Shown piece after piece: positions 36,305 through 48,389 of a DNA stretch of 64,000 nucleotides. The stretch lies in NCBI RefSeq assembly GCF_050624435.1, contig NC_134545.1, positions 87,324,063 to 87,388,062 of the forward strand. Reading direction: 5' to 3'. The position numbers were made by a program, and so were the translations under genes. The notes under the pieces are model-generated. The model saw nothing but the letters and a program-made list of their open reading frames with translations, had not been told where the DNA came from and made no database searches. This stretch comes from Tenrec ecaudatus (lineage: Eukaryota > Chordata > Mammalia > Afrosoricida > Tenrecidae). Numbering within the stretch: the first letter of the stretch is position 1; each line of letters begins with the position of its first letter.

Positions 36305-36670
36305 ACCCTGGCGGCATAGTGGGCTGTGCGTTTGGTTGCTAACCTTCAAACGAGTACTTCGAAACCACCAGCTGCTCCGGGGAGAAAGTTGGGTCTTTCT
36401 ATGCCTGTAAAGACTGGGGGGGGCGGATTAGGAGCTGATGCCCGGGGCTTAGATGGAGAGCAAATGTTTTGAGAATGATGAGGGCAATGAATGTACAAAT
36501 GTGCTTTACACAATTGATGTATGTATGGATTATGATAAGAGTTATATGAGCCCCTAATAATAAAATGATTTAAAAAAAATTATAGACTCAGTAACCCAGA
36601 GAGGCAGTTCTACCCTGCTCTGTAGAGTCTCTCAGAATTAACTTGGGGGCAGTGGGTTTGGTTTGGGGCT
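36305..36670 (+). mobile_element. AfroSINE split by a LINE tail
   Basis: The SINE head (CCTGGCGGCATAGTGGGCTG) and tail (GAATTAACTTGGGGGCAGTG) are separated by a plus-strand LINE tail at 36416-36580 ending CCCCTAATAATAAAATGATT. Confidence 0.85.
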
Positions 36671-37109
36671 CAATGGCTTGTTTTCAGTCTTTTTATAGTG
36701 CCATTTACAGAAGTTTTTAGTTTTAATAAAGTCCAACTATCAAGTTTTGGATTTCAAGGATCGTACATTTGAGGTCATATCTAGAACCCCATTGCCACGC
36801 CCAAGGTGACCTAAGTTTTCCTCTTATGTGACTGGACATTTCCCGCCATTAGGTTTCGCACTTCATTTTGACATTCATTCTGAGTTGTTGAAAGGGTAAG
36901 ACCAGTGTCTAGATGAATATGTTCACATGTGGATGTCCAGTTGTTCAACACCATTGGTTAAAATGACTACTCCTTCCTCCATTGAATACTTCACTCTTTG
37001 GTCAAAGATCAGTTGACTGCATTTGTGTGGTGCTCTCTAGTGCCTTCCACTGATCAAGTTGTCTGTTCTTGTGTCAATATCAGATGATCTTTTTATCCTC
37101 CCCCAGTAA

Positions 37110-37280
37110 TATTTCATTGTGTTTTGGGTGAAAGTTTACAGACAAAATCAGGCGCTCATTTGACAATTCTTGTACGCATGTTATGTAGGGACACTAGTAT
37201 TTCTCTACAATGTATCAGCAGTAGCATTAATTGCATCCTGGCTGTTCCTGAATACCACCTTCATTACTGACCTTTTTCTT
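37110..37280 (-). mobile_element. Second type of afrotherian LINE tail
   Basis: TTGTGTTTTGGGTGAAAGTT and CAATTCTTGTACGCATG match another afrotherian LINE tail I recall from elephant. It interrupts the antisense L1. Confidence 0.5.
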
Positions 37281-37639
37281 AAGTTTTATTGGTAGGTAGA
37301 GTCAGTCCTGAGTTTGTTCTCCCTCAAAATTGTGTTGGCTACTCTGGGTTTTTCTCTTCCATACATACTTTAGAACTGTCAATATCCAGAAAACAATTAG
37401 TAGAGATTGTACAAATTTAAGGATTTAGTTGGGAAAAACTGACATCTTAACAATCTTCTAATCCACAAATATGGAATGCCTCTCATTTATTTTTCTGATC
37501 AATTTTACAGTTTTCTTCATATAGATCCTGTACATATTGTTAGGATTATGCTTATGTATTTTATTCTTAGGGTTTGTGTGCACTAAGATAAATTATATTT
37601 ATTTTATTATATCAATATTATATATATATATTTTTTCTT

Positions 37640-37795
37640 ACTGCTTTGAGTTGGTGCCAACTCATAGAGACTATGTGGGAAAGGGTAGAACTGCCCCTGT
37701 GAGTGTCCAAGACTGTAACTCTGAGACTGTAATTTTTTATGGGAGTAGAAAGCCCTGTCTTTCATATACATATATATATATATATGCACATATAT
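37640..37795 (-). mobile_element. AfroSINE fragment with AT microsatellite
   Basis: GAGTTGGTGCCAACTCATAG to GGGAGTAGAAAGCCCTGTC is the minus-strand tail half. A TA-rich simple repeat (37764-37792) follows and a shorter one (37616-37633) precedes. Confidence 0.7.
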
Positions 37796-37925
37796 TAACA
37801 TCCAGAAAATAAATAAGTAGATACTCGGAACCCTAGTGGTGTGGTGGTTACATGTTCGAAAGGTCACTAGTTCAAAACCACCAGCTGCTCCATGGGATGA
37901 GGCGTTTTACTCCCGTAAAGAATTA

Positions 37926-38515
37926 CATTCTTGGGTCCTGAAGGCTTGTATTTAACAAGTGTCTATATAGCAGGGAAGCAACAAAGCCCATATGGAAGAT
38001 GCACACCAACCTGTGTGATCACGAGGTGTCAACGGGAAGAAGTATCGAAAGTCCAAAAACCTGCAACCAACACGCTATGAAGGGGCATGGAGGCAATGGA
38101 GACCCCAAACCCACCTGCACGATGGTGGGTCAGTCCCTCGCACCTCTCAGGATGTCCACACTGAAGGGACGATAGAGCCAGGGTGCGGTGTGGCACGGAT
38201 GAACTACATAACTATCCTCTAGTTCTTTAGCATTTCCTCCCCTGAACAGGAAGGCTTTCATGTGTTTTCCCTCATTAGATTTGTGTATGTTCGTCTGTAC
38301 ATCTGGGATCTCTTGGTACCCGAAGGTCAAGATGGATGGCCCCTCAGAGACACAGTGACAGGATTGGTGGTTCCCTGGCATGGGGAGGGGTGGGGAGGGG
38401 GGAAACGGGAGCAGATAGCATCAATGATTGAATAACCCCACCCAATGGGGTTGATCAACAGACTTGTATGTGAATGGATATAAGGGAATGTGTCAATAAA
38501 ACTATTATAAAATAA
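37926..38515 (+). mobile_element. LINE 3' UTR, subfamily ending CAATAAAACTATTATAAAA
   Basis: About 590 bases run from GGGTCCTGAAGGCTTG to the tail. The end differs from the common CCTAATAAAATG type, so a distinct subfamily is likely. Confidence 0.65.
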
Positions 38516-39585
38516 AAAGAGATGTGTGATCATGACAGGTTGACAGAATCAGGAAACAGGCATCAGAAGACCCAAAATAAACAAACTGAAAAAAGCATAT
38601 TGTTGAGAACAAAGGGGTCAGAACAGAGACCCAGAACCCATCCGTAGGCAATGGGACATCCCCACACAGACGGGTCACAAGGAAGGAATGAGTTGACCAG
38701 GGTGCAGTATAGCACTGATGAAACATAATATTTCTCTGGTTCCTTGAAGCTTCCTCACCACCCCCACACTATCATGATGCCAGTCCTGCCTTCCACTTTG
38801 GGCTAGACCAGAGCTTGTACACACTGGTACAGATAAGAGCTCCAGACACAAGGAATCAAGGTCAGATAAACCCTTCAGGCACAGAAATGGGAGTAGCGAT
38901 ACTAGGAGGGTAGGGGTAAGGAGAGGAGAGGAGGGGAGGAATAGGGAACCAATTGCAATGATTAACACATAACACCCCCCATCCCCTCAGGGGGACGAAC
39001 AACACAAACCATGGAGAAGGGAGATAGTGGCCAGTGCAAGATATAAAAATAATAATTTATAATTTATCTAGGGTCATGAGTGTGGGAGGGAGGGAGAAAA
39101 GAGGACCTGATACCAAGGGCTCAAATAGAATGTAAATGTTTAGAAAATGATGATGGCAACATATGTACACATATGCCTGATACAATTGACGTATGGATTT
39201 TTTATGAATCATTTTGTTGGGGGGTTCTTATAAATCTTATGACCATCCATCATTCAATTGTATTAAGCACACTTGTACATGTTGCCATAATATTTCCAAA
39301 ACATTTTCTTTCTACTTGAGCCCTTGGTATCAGCTCCTCTTTTCTCTCCTTCCTCCCCTACCCTCCTACCTTGGTGAATCCTTGATCAATTATATATTAT
39401 TGGTGTTATTTAGTGTCTTACACGGTCCCTTGTCTCCCTTCACCCACCTCTCTGTTATTCGTCCCCCTGGGGGGGGTAGGCTATATATCCAACCTTGTTA
39501 TAGGTTCCCCCTTTCTTCCCCCACCTTGTATAGATTGTTATAAGAGCTGTAAGAGTCCCCAATACAATGATCATTTAAAAAAAGA
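38516..39585 (+). mobile_element. LINE 3' UTR, common type, split by a reverse copy
   Basis: The plus-strand body (38516-39198) resumes at 39533-39585 and ends CCAATACAATGATCATTTAAA. A minus-strand tail copy occupies 39199-39532. Confidence 0.75.
39199..39532 (-). mobile_element. LINE 3' tail inserted head-on into the previous copy
   Basis: The flanks GTATGGATT and TGTATAGATT resemble each other as a target duplication. With 39060-39198 it forms an imperfect inverted repeat. Confidence 0.75.
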
Positions 39586-39680
39586 GTTACAGTTTTAGGA
39601 ACCCACCGGAATGGTCTACCCTGTCCTGTGAAAGTCACTATGCGCCAGAATGGACTTGATAGCAGTGAGCTTGTTTTTTA

Positions 39681-39890
39681 TTCGGAGGAATCCTTTTAGC
39701 ACTCTGAGCTAAACATTAGGTTGCTAACCTCAAGGTTGCTTGTTCAAATTCATCAGCTGCTCTGTGGGAGAAAAGTGAGACTATATGCTGCCTTAAAGAC
39801 AAAATCTCAGAAACCCTAAGAGGTAGTATTGCTTTGTCCTATATGGATACACTCGAGTCAGAATCAAGTTGATAGCCGTGTGTTTAATAT
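39681..39890 (+). mobile_element. AfroSINE
   Basis: A plus-strand copy from AGGAATCCTTTTAGCACTC to AGTCAGAATCAAGTTGATAG. Confidence 0.8.
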
Positions 39891-40042
39891 AAATGTTACT
39901 GTGCTTTTAATTTTAAATTCTAATCGTTCGTTAGTGGGCTACAGGTAAGCAACTGACTTTTGAATATTATTCTTCCTAAAATTGTGTTATAATTCTTATT
40001 TCAAGGTGATTTTTTTCCTTTTGTGTTTTGCTGATTCTTTAA

Positions 40043-40119
40043 AAAGACATTTAATAAAATAATTTAAAAGAAAAAAAATAACCCTACCACCAAAAAAAAA
40101 AAATAAAGAAAGACATTTA
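40043..40119 (+). mobile_element. Tail-only LINE insertion
   Basis: AAAGACATTTA at 40043-40053 recurs at 40109-40119. Between lie 55 bases made of ATAAAATAATTTAAAAG, A runs and a short C-containing piece: the extreme 3' end of the common LINE tail plus poly(A). Confidence 0.7.
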
Positions 40120-40539
40120 CTGTTTAATTTTTCTGACATGTAGTTTCAGATTAAAATTTAGGTTGTTTTTAAATCTTATATTTTAAGAATTTATAAGTAA
40201 AATAATATGCTATTTGGAGTTTGCTTTAAAATACTTGAAAAAGAAAGTTGTACCAATTCTAGATATTTCTGATATTATGTTTTATCAAGTCACACTAGAA
40301 GTAACATATCTACTTTGAATAAATAACATTACTACAATAATCTAAAACAACAAACAAACAAGAAAGTTGTGCTAGGATATATTTAGACTTTCATCAGAAT
40401 ATTTTCTTGATATTTGTGTACATTTTGGAAAAACTGTTAAGTATGCACACATTATTTGAGATTACTGAAGGTTTTTTTTTAATCTTAAAAGAAAAATTTC
40501 TTTTTTCCAACATTTATCTTCTTCTGTTTTTGGAAGGCC

Positions 40540-40985
40540 AACTGGTGGATGGACAAATGGAGAGATGCCTGTGTCCCTACCTTCTCCTCTCATCCACGTA
40601 CCCTTGCCCTGGGACTGAAAGTCCACTGGAACGGACCTTCCCTGCTGGCCAGAGTATGTGCATGAGGGCCCTGGGCCACACCCATCGCTCCACCTCAAAT
40701 GTGTTTGTAGATTTCACCAACCGTGAAATACATTTGCCTATTCCCATTCAATTGTGGTGTTGAATGATTAATTCACCACTTCTCAGAAGTCCAGCATGAA
40801 ACAGAAGCAAGCTCAGAAGTGCCCACCCAGGATGGGGGACCAGGAGATCTCCTCAGCTCCAGCAGCCAGCTGTCTAGGGGAGAGGTGCTGTGCCCAGCCG
40901 GCAGGGATTTGCGGGCTGGAGGCAGGGGGCCTGGCGTGAGCCAGGGGCCAGGGCCATGGTAAAAAAATAAATAACAAACTCTTAA
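40540..40985. other. Unidentified segment, possible retrocopy
   Basis: A GC-richer island in AT-rich DNA ends in TAAAAAAATAAATAAC. A plus-strand frame crosses its first half, with no family recognised. No target duplication was found. Confidence 0.25.
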
Positions 40986-41164
40986 ATTATTAATGAAACC
41001 CCCAATAGTTTGCTCTTCACTGATCCTTGATGTCTCTTCTCCGCCTGTGCATTCTTGACTTCCAGTCCGCCTGAGCTAATACCTGTGAACTGTCTAGCTA
41101 GTCCTTTGCTAGATGGAAGGGAATTTAGAGGTTATAAAATGTCACATTCTATATAAGTTAGAAT

Positions 41165-43560
41165 CCAGACAGAACCCTGATCCATTTCATACATTAAGGA
41201 GCTTTTCTGGGGACTGGGGATAAAACAGCAAATAAAAGACAGAAGAAAAGTTGCTGTCCTCAAAGAACTTCTGCTCCCATTGGGAAGATGGACAATAACC
41301 GAAAATGCATCTGATGATGAGACATACTTTGGGGCGAAATGTCCACGCTGGAAAGGTGAAGACAGGAACATTCAGGGAGGTCTCAATAGTAAGGTAACAT
41401 GTGAGCAAAGATGTGAACGAGGTGAGAAATCGGCCATGTAGAAATCTCAGAAAGGAGAATTGTAGCAAGCCACTGTCCCAGGGACAGCAAGGAGGCTAGC
41501 GGGACCAGAACCAAGTTAGGGCCGGGGGAGATGAAGTCCAGAGAGGTAACACGGAGGCGGAATACATGGGACTGTGTAGGCCTCTCTAACAATTCTGGCT
41601 TTTTTTCTGAGATGGGAAGCTTATGTTTTAATAAGGTCACTACAGAAATTAGCCAATCACAAAAGGATGAATATGTGACCCCTGTTTTAAGGGGGAGTGG
41701 AAACCCAAGAAAAAACCTGTCGTACCTTTGGAGATTGCCAAGGGGTGAGATGAGGGCAAGGGCAAGAAGCTAAAGGACTAGCTCCACAGTTCACAGGTGT
41801 GCACTTGGGCGACCTGGAAGTCAGGCGTCCACAAGACGAAGAAGAGAAATCAAGGAGCAGGTGAAGGGCAAACTCATGGGGGGAGGGGTTGGTTAATAAT
41901 TTAAACTGCTGAATACAAAGTTGAACTGAAATGGAATCCCCCACCTGATTTAGAATGAAAAATCGTGAGAGTGTGTGTGTATGTGTGTGTGTGTGAGTGT
42001 GTGTGTGTGTGTGTGTGAGTGTGCACGTATTCATGACAGATGCTGTGTTTGGAATAGGTTTTGGAGAGGCATGGCAGAAGTAGGGAAACTAGGAAAGCTG
42101 ACACTGCAGTCAGCGGAGAATGGGAGCAGTGGCGGCAGAAAGAAGAGGCCAGAGTCTAGAAATCCTTGGAACGGTGCGTTGATCGGATTTGCTCATGGAT
42201 CAGATGGGAGGAGGCAGAGGAGAAGGAGTCGAGCATGCCTTCAGTGTTTCTGAATACATGGAATTGCCACTGACTCAGAAGGCTGGAGGAGGAGGAGAGT
42301 TGGGGAGGAGTGGCCGGATATAGGACATGTTGAAGTGGAAGTAGAAATTCCCAATAGGCAGCTGGCCGTTTATGAAACAGCCAGGCCGGTGGGGGGCAGT
42401 TGCAGCTTGGGGCTATCAGTTTGAGATTTGCCAACAAGTAGCTGGTTCCCTGAGCAGTGACGCAGAAGAAACGCACAAGGACTGAACTCTGGGCACTCTA
42501 ACATCGGGAAGTTGGGGAGACAAGTGGTGGGGGGATAGTGGAGGCTGAGGAGGAGTGAGAGAAGAGAAAAGCAAAATAGATAGGTATTTTGAAAATCACG
42601 GGGAGAGAATGTTTTAAGGACATCACCCCCAAGCACATGAAATGAATGTACTAATAGGCCAAGTACGATGAATGCTAAAACCAAGCACTGGACTTAGCAG
42701 GCTTACCAGTGAGCCTGAATAGAGGATTCTAGAGTAATCGGGAAGAAGGGAAAACAGCCTAAAAAACTCTCAAGGATTCTGCCATAAAGGGAGGCTGAGG
42801 AGTGAGACACTACCTGGAGAACATATATAGGCAGTCAAGAGACATGGCTTTGTGGTTGGTTGTTTTTTGAACAAGGGAAATGAGATCGGATGTGCGTACG
42901 CTGACAGGGATGATCCAGCAAAGAGAGACAAGTTGGAAGCAAAGTCATCATCAGCAAAGAGTGAAACTAGTTGAGATGCGAGAGTTTTGAGAAGAGTGCA
43001 GTGTCGTTGAGGGGAGGCGATGGCGCAGGAAAGCAAAGGAAGATTAGCAAGCAGGCTGAGGCAGGTGGACACACATTAAAGCAAGACTTGTCACACTGGT
43101 TTAGTCTCTCTCTCTCTCTCTCTGTATATACATTCTTACTTACACTCAGCTCCACAGGCTCAACCATGGAACAGATGGAACACTGGATGAGAGCAGGGCT
43201 GGAGTTTGTTGGTTTGTTGGTTTAGGTAACTGTGATAAAGGGAGAGTAAGGTAAAGGACTGGATGATGTCGACATCATCCATGATTATAAGGCTGAATCA
43301 CAAAATCTAAGCTGGTTAAGGAAGGAAGGACGTGAGAAAGATAAGAGAGTGCAGAGTTCGGGTCAATGGGTCATGGGTGATGGTGTGCGTGAACAGCTGG
43401 AGTCAGAAGACTAGCAGGAAAGAGGCTGGAAAGAGGGCGCTAGGAGAGAGTGAGATGCCTGAAATCATGCTGACGGAGATGAGAAAAGAGGAGATGACAA
43501 GGTCGATGGCTGGGGGCTTAATCTTTTTTTGTGTCATGAATCCCTTGGCAGCCGAGAACC
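41165..43560 (+). repeat. Ancient mammalian repeat, about 2.3 kb
   Basis: Words in order match an old pan-mammalian element I know by sight but not by name: GGGGACTGGGGATAAAACAG, AGGGACAGCAAGGAGGCTAG, GATGGGAAGCTTATGTTTTA, CTGGGCACTCTAACATCGGG and GGATGATCCAGCAAAGAGAG. It includes a GT microsatellite (41966-42022) and a TC one (43107-43124). Class uncertain. Confidence 0.5.
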
Positions 43561-43781
43561 CCTTCTCAAATAAATGCATAAACTAAAATACACAGTGTTA
43601 TAAATACATGATATGGAATCAGAGCTATCAAAAATATTTTTTAAAGCAGATTTATAATAGAGGCATGTGTACATGTCTTTGTAACCCACTGAGTAAGATC
43701 CAGGAGTGATTCCAACAATGGCCATGACTTTGGAGTAGTGATGAACCCATACACTATCTCATGGTGTCTGCAGGAACTGTA

Positions 43782-43985
43782 AATGGAGCCCTGGCAGCAT
43801 AGTGTTACGTGTCAGGATGTGATCCACAAAGGCAGCAGTTCAGAAGTACTAGCCGCCCCTTGGGAGAAAGAAGGGCCTTTCTACTGCTGTGAAGAGTCGC
43901 AGTCTGGGTGACTCACAGGCAAGTTTACCCTCTCCTGCAGGGTTGTGATGAGTTGGCATTGGTTGGGTGGCAGTGAGTTGCTGTT
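43782..43985 (+). mobile_element. AfroSINE
   Basis: A plus-strand copy from GGAGCCCTGGCAGCATAGTG to GATGAGTTGGCATTGG. Confidence 0.8.
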
Positions 43986-44454
43986 GTTGTTGTTGCAATA
44001 ACTATAATATGATATGCAAATATCTGTTGCTATTGGAAACAACTACTAACATCTCTATTGGTAACAAAGTTATAAAAGTGACTGATAGTATGGTGCTCTA
44101 TAGCCAATGGACACATGGAAATAAATGTAAACTTACAGCTAGAGATTAGTGAAATCATATGCTCTCTCCCCCATCCAGGCTCAGGAGACTCTACATTTTA
44201 GGGTAAGTGGCTAAGGGAGGCTGGAGGACAAGGTCACCGGAAGACTAGAGGCAATGGTGAAGGAGTGGAGGTGAGAGAATGGGAGAAATCTCATAGACGG
44301 GCATTGCAGCTTCTTCAAATTGAAAAAGAGTAGTCCTAGAGAAAATGGAAGTGAGCCGGGACCTAGAATTCCCAACACATGAGGAAGCATCTTCTGCTTC
44401 TGGGCAGGTACAGCTACAGGCAAATAAAGACTTTATTCTGAGTGAGACGCGACC

Positions 44455-44991
44455 TCCCTACCGCTCTCCACACTGCTCCTAGCTCTGAGCTGATGGCTTT
44501 GAACTGCTCACCATGCAGATCGCAGCAGCCCAATTCATAAACTTGACACCACCAGGACGCCTTACAAAAAGACATGGGAACCTCAAATGCACTGCTAAGT
44601 GAAAGCTGCCAATGCGAGGAGACTGCCTGTGATGTGGTTCCAACCTTATGACCATTTGGAAAAGGCAAACCTATAGCGTAGAAACATCAGGGGTCCCTGG
44701 TGCTTCAGGGCCATGGAGGGAAGGGATGAAGAAGTGAAGAATGGGATTTTTAGGGTGATGCTATTCCGTATGAAACGCTAGCCCAGCATGCACGTCGCTT
44801 TGTGCTCGTCAGGACCCATAGAGCTGTAAAGCACAGAGTGGACGCTGGTGCCAACTGTGACCACCGTTAATGCTGTCCTCAGCATGGGCTCGTTAACGGA
44901 AACCAGTGTTCTTGGTGAGACGTTCAGGGATGGTGGGGGGGGGGGGGACATAAGGAACTCTCTGCGCTGCTCTTTCTTCAGCTATTCTAGA
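44455..44991 (-). repeat. Inverted duplication, arm B, with truncated AfroSINE
   Basis: 44546-44991 is the reverse complement of arm A. From 44455 to 44561 a minus-strand AfroSINE head (complement of GGCGTCCTGGTGGTGTC) follows, then diverges from arm A and stops short. A poly(C/G) run at 44935-44947 has expanded in this copy. Confidence 0.9.
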
Positions 44992-45252
44992 AATTTAAAC
45001 CAATCTCTTGGCTTAGGATAGTTCTTGAGGCAACTGAGGACAGTTCTAAGCAGTCTCTTTTCCAGGTGGAACATCGTACCGTCTCTCAACCACTCCCTCT
45101 AGGTCACAGTTTCCAGAACTTTCAGGAGCTTCCTGTCTTCAGGAGCCGCTCTGAGTCTGTGGCACCATCTTCTAACTTCCCTACTGCTGTCATTAATAAG
45201 GTGGGTGTGGGCGCATCACTGTTACTGAGGCAGCAACAAAACAACTTCTTCA

Positions 45253-45561
<309 letters not shown>

Positions 45562-47419
45562 TTATACCCTGAGACAGTAATTCTGAAAAAGTTGCATTCA
45601 ATGGCTGTGTACGCTGAGGCACTTTGCTGTGCGTGACATGGTTGACATTGAAGATGGTTGGCGCTTGAAAGTTTTCTAGGCTCTAGCCTACTCTCGAACC
45701 AGCAGTTAATAAATTTAACTTTAATTTTTTAAAAAAACATGGTTCGCTGTGAAGTGCAGAGAGAACCGGATTGAGATCTGCCTTGGTTCACTCAGGTCAC
45801 GGAGTCAGTGTTACGCGCTTCCTGGCTACGATGTCACTTTCAGTGATGAGTATGCGCAAGGAGGCTTCCAAGAGTCCACGGAGAAAGTGGACTAAAAAGA
45901 CCGGGGAGTGTTTCCATCAACTGCTGGAAGCTCCCCCTCAAATAGAGTTGCTCAGGAGGACTTGGTGGGCGAGAAACTCTGATGATCAATACCGGCCCCC
46001 ACCCCCGCTCCGGGGAAGCCTCAGGCTGGTAACCCTAACAGGGCAGGACGTGGAACTCGGGGGAAAGAGAAGCGGAAGTTGAAGACTCAACTTTAGAGAA
46101 CAAATGCTGACTTTAAAAAGTGGCAAGAACAGCCAGCCGGGAGCACTGGTTTCTCAAATGGCGCTCAAAAGAAAATCAGTTTCCTCATACGAATGAATCG
46201 GGGGGCCGGGGGGGAAGGGTAGAGCTGGGCCCGGGACACTCCGGGGGAGGCTGGGTCCAGTGAGTGATCAACCCGGGAAGGTGGGACATTCGACAACAGC
46301 CAATTCAGGGTCTCAAGTGGAGCCCTCCGTTACAGGCAGTGATGGAAACGCCCGGGTCGGAGGGCAGTTAGGGCTGTCTGCATACGGGCATTTCTGAAGG
46401 CCCAGCTGATTGTGAACTGGGAGTTCTGGAGGAGAGAAAGGAATTAACAAGACCCCTGAGGTTTGGGGAGCACCATCGAGAATCAAAACAACACAGGCGA
46501 CTTCCTGCGAGAGTGATCAGAGGTGCCTTCGAAATGTTCAAGGCCAATGGCGTTAAAAGACCATGGACTTTGTCCATGAACTCTCTGAAGCCCGTTTATA
46601 CAATAAAGTCAATACTCGAGAACTCCACTCAGCTGCTTGTAACCACAGGAAAACACCTGGTCCAGAATGACTGGAGTGTAACAGGCTCGGGGTTGTCTCC
46701 ATAAGCGCTGGCTTCCCCTGGCAGCTTCTCAACGCTCCTGTCGGGCACAGGAGGGCAGAACACAGGGCGACTGCATGGGGACTCTGTCACCTAACAGTCG
46801 CTAGAGAATAACTGGACCCCACACTGACCGTGGCACTTCTGAAAGGCCAGTGAGTGCAGACATTCCGTTTAAGAACTCCAAAGGAAGTGGCTTGAGCTTC
46901 CTAGAAAGCCTGCTTCGTTCTGAATCAGCGACAAACCCACTTTGGTGGATTAAAAATGTTTATTTTTATTTTTTTTCTCATTAATAAAAATGTTTATATT
47001 CATTATGATACTAAATGTCCATGCTAGTAACATGAAATCCTTTTTAGAATGAGGCAGGGAGTAAATAAGAGTAAATCCTAGAATTTAGTTCTACGTCCCA
47101 GGTGCTTTCAAATTCTGGAAGGCATCAGACCCAGGCAATCTACTAGAGAACTACTCTAAGGCAAAAACGGAGTGGATACAAACATTTAGGGGTGCGTACT
47201 GTGCCAGTCCTTAAATCTATAACAATGCAGAATGGTGTCCAAGAAAAACTAAGTGAACGAGATGACCCAAGGGTCATTTTACATTTATCTGAAATACACC
47301 CGTCCTACATGTGTGTAGAAGCAAAGACCGAAAGGTATTCTCTTACATATCAAGCATATACTACTAACTTTCCAAACGGACTAAATGGACATAGTGACTT
47401 TTTCATATAAAATAAAAAC

Positions 47420-47612
47420 ATGTAGAGGGAGGGGGGAGCGGGGAGGGAGGGGAAAAAAAAAAGAGGACCTGATGCAGAGGGTTTAAGTGGAGAGCAAATG
47501 CTTTGAGAATGATTAGGGCAAAGAATGTGCGGATGTGCTTTATACAATTGATGTATGTAAATGCATGGATTGTGATAAGAGTTGTATGAGCCCCTAATAA
47601 AATGTTTAAAAA
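47420..47612 (+). mobile_element. LINE 3' tail with polypurine tract
   Basis: GGGAGGGAGGGG precedes GAGGACCTGATGCAGAGGG. The copy ends CCCCTAATAAAATGTTTAAAA. Confidence 0.85.
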
Positions 47613-47930
47613 AGGAAAAAAAAACGTGTAAAAATTTGTTTTTAAAGAATAGAGGTGAAACAGCATGGTATGATAAGAAGGCTACCTACCACCCAGCCAA
47701 CAAAGCGTGGAAGTTGGGACTGGAACTGGCTGGGTTGAGGACTGGGTTTATCTCCCTGTTGGCAGTAGGAAGGCCTCTGGATGGCCTACGGTGAGCCGCT
47801 CTTCTTGCAGAAATCCTGACCCGCCAGGTGGGCTTCCCGCCGTCGTGGGCTAGCCCACAGTCATTTGCTCCGCCTGGGGCTCTATGCTAAGTTTGTCCAG
47901 AAACTCGAAGACTGCTCTTTGGGTAGCAGG

Positions 47931-47982
47931 GAGAGGCCTTTTCTTTCTTTCTTTCTTTTTTTTTTTTTGAGAGGCCTTTTCT
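47931..47982 (-). mobile_element. Tail-only retroposon scar
   Basis: GAGAGGCCTTTTCT at 47931-47944 is repeated exactly at 47969-47982. The 24 bases between are only T with three C. This is what a LINE-driven insertion leaves when nothing but the poly(A) tail is copied, in minus orientation. Confidence 0.75.
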
Positions 47983-48389
47983 ACAGAACGTCATAAATCC
48001 ACAGACCGTGGTAACAGAAAACCCTGGTTTTGCTAAAACCTCTATGCTCGAACACTTTCAAGATAAATAACAGGCTGTCCCTCCAGTGAAGAAGCCCAAA
48101 GGTCAGACTTTCTCAGGAGTCCCTAAAGGGAATGGCGTCTAGAGACGCCTATTAGGACGCTTCCAGTCAGGACTTGTCTTCACACGTCCAAACTGGGAGC
48201 ACCATCCGTCTATTTATGTGGTAAATACCCTTGGGAAAGAAGCGTGTGACGCTAGGTTTTAAAATATAACTAATTCCTTTTTATTCTAGAAATTGGTACA
48301 TACTTACACTTATTAGGTTTGGAAAAATAACACTCAGTTATTGACAATGGCTTTTCTTAGAATACGCTTTAGGTTTTTGTTTTTTTTTC

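Larger units (their letters stand above)
35150..37600 (-). mobile_element. Antisense L1 LINE block, fragmented
   Basis: Four L1 pieces in minus orientation lie at 35150-35577, 35756-36300, 36660-37110 and 37280-37600. The third carries the familiar complement of ORF2 (TTTAGTTTTAATAAAGTCCA, GGATGTCCAGTTGTTCAACA). They are separated by two AfroSINEs and by a different LINE tail (37110-37280). All are strongly diverged from active L1. Confidence 0.75.
37827..39680 (+). mobile_element. AfroSINE split by 1.66 kb of nested LINE ends
   Basis: The SINE head is 37827-37926 and its tail half is 39586-39680. The join sites read AAGAATTACATT and AAGAGTTACAGTT, a duplicated target. Everything between is LINE 3' sequence. 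Confidence 0.85.

Noticed and set aside
39199-39532. 5' inversion (twin priming) of one LINE
   Set aside because: The reverse piece carries its own tail end, so it is a second element and not an inverted 5' part.
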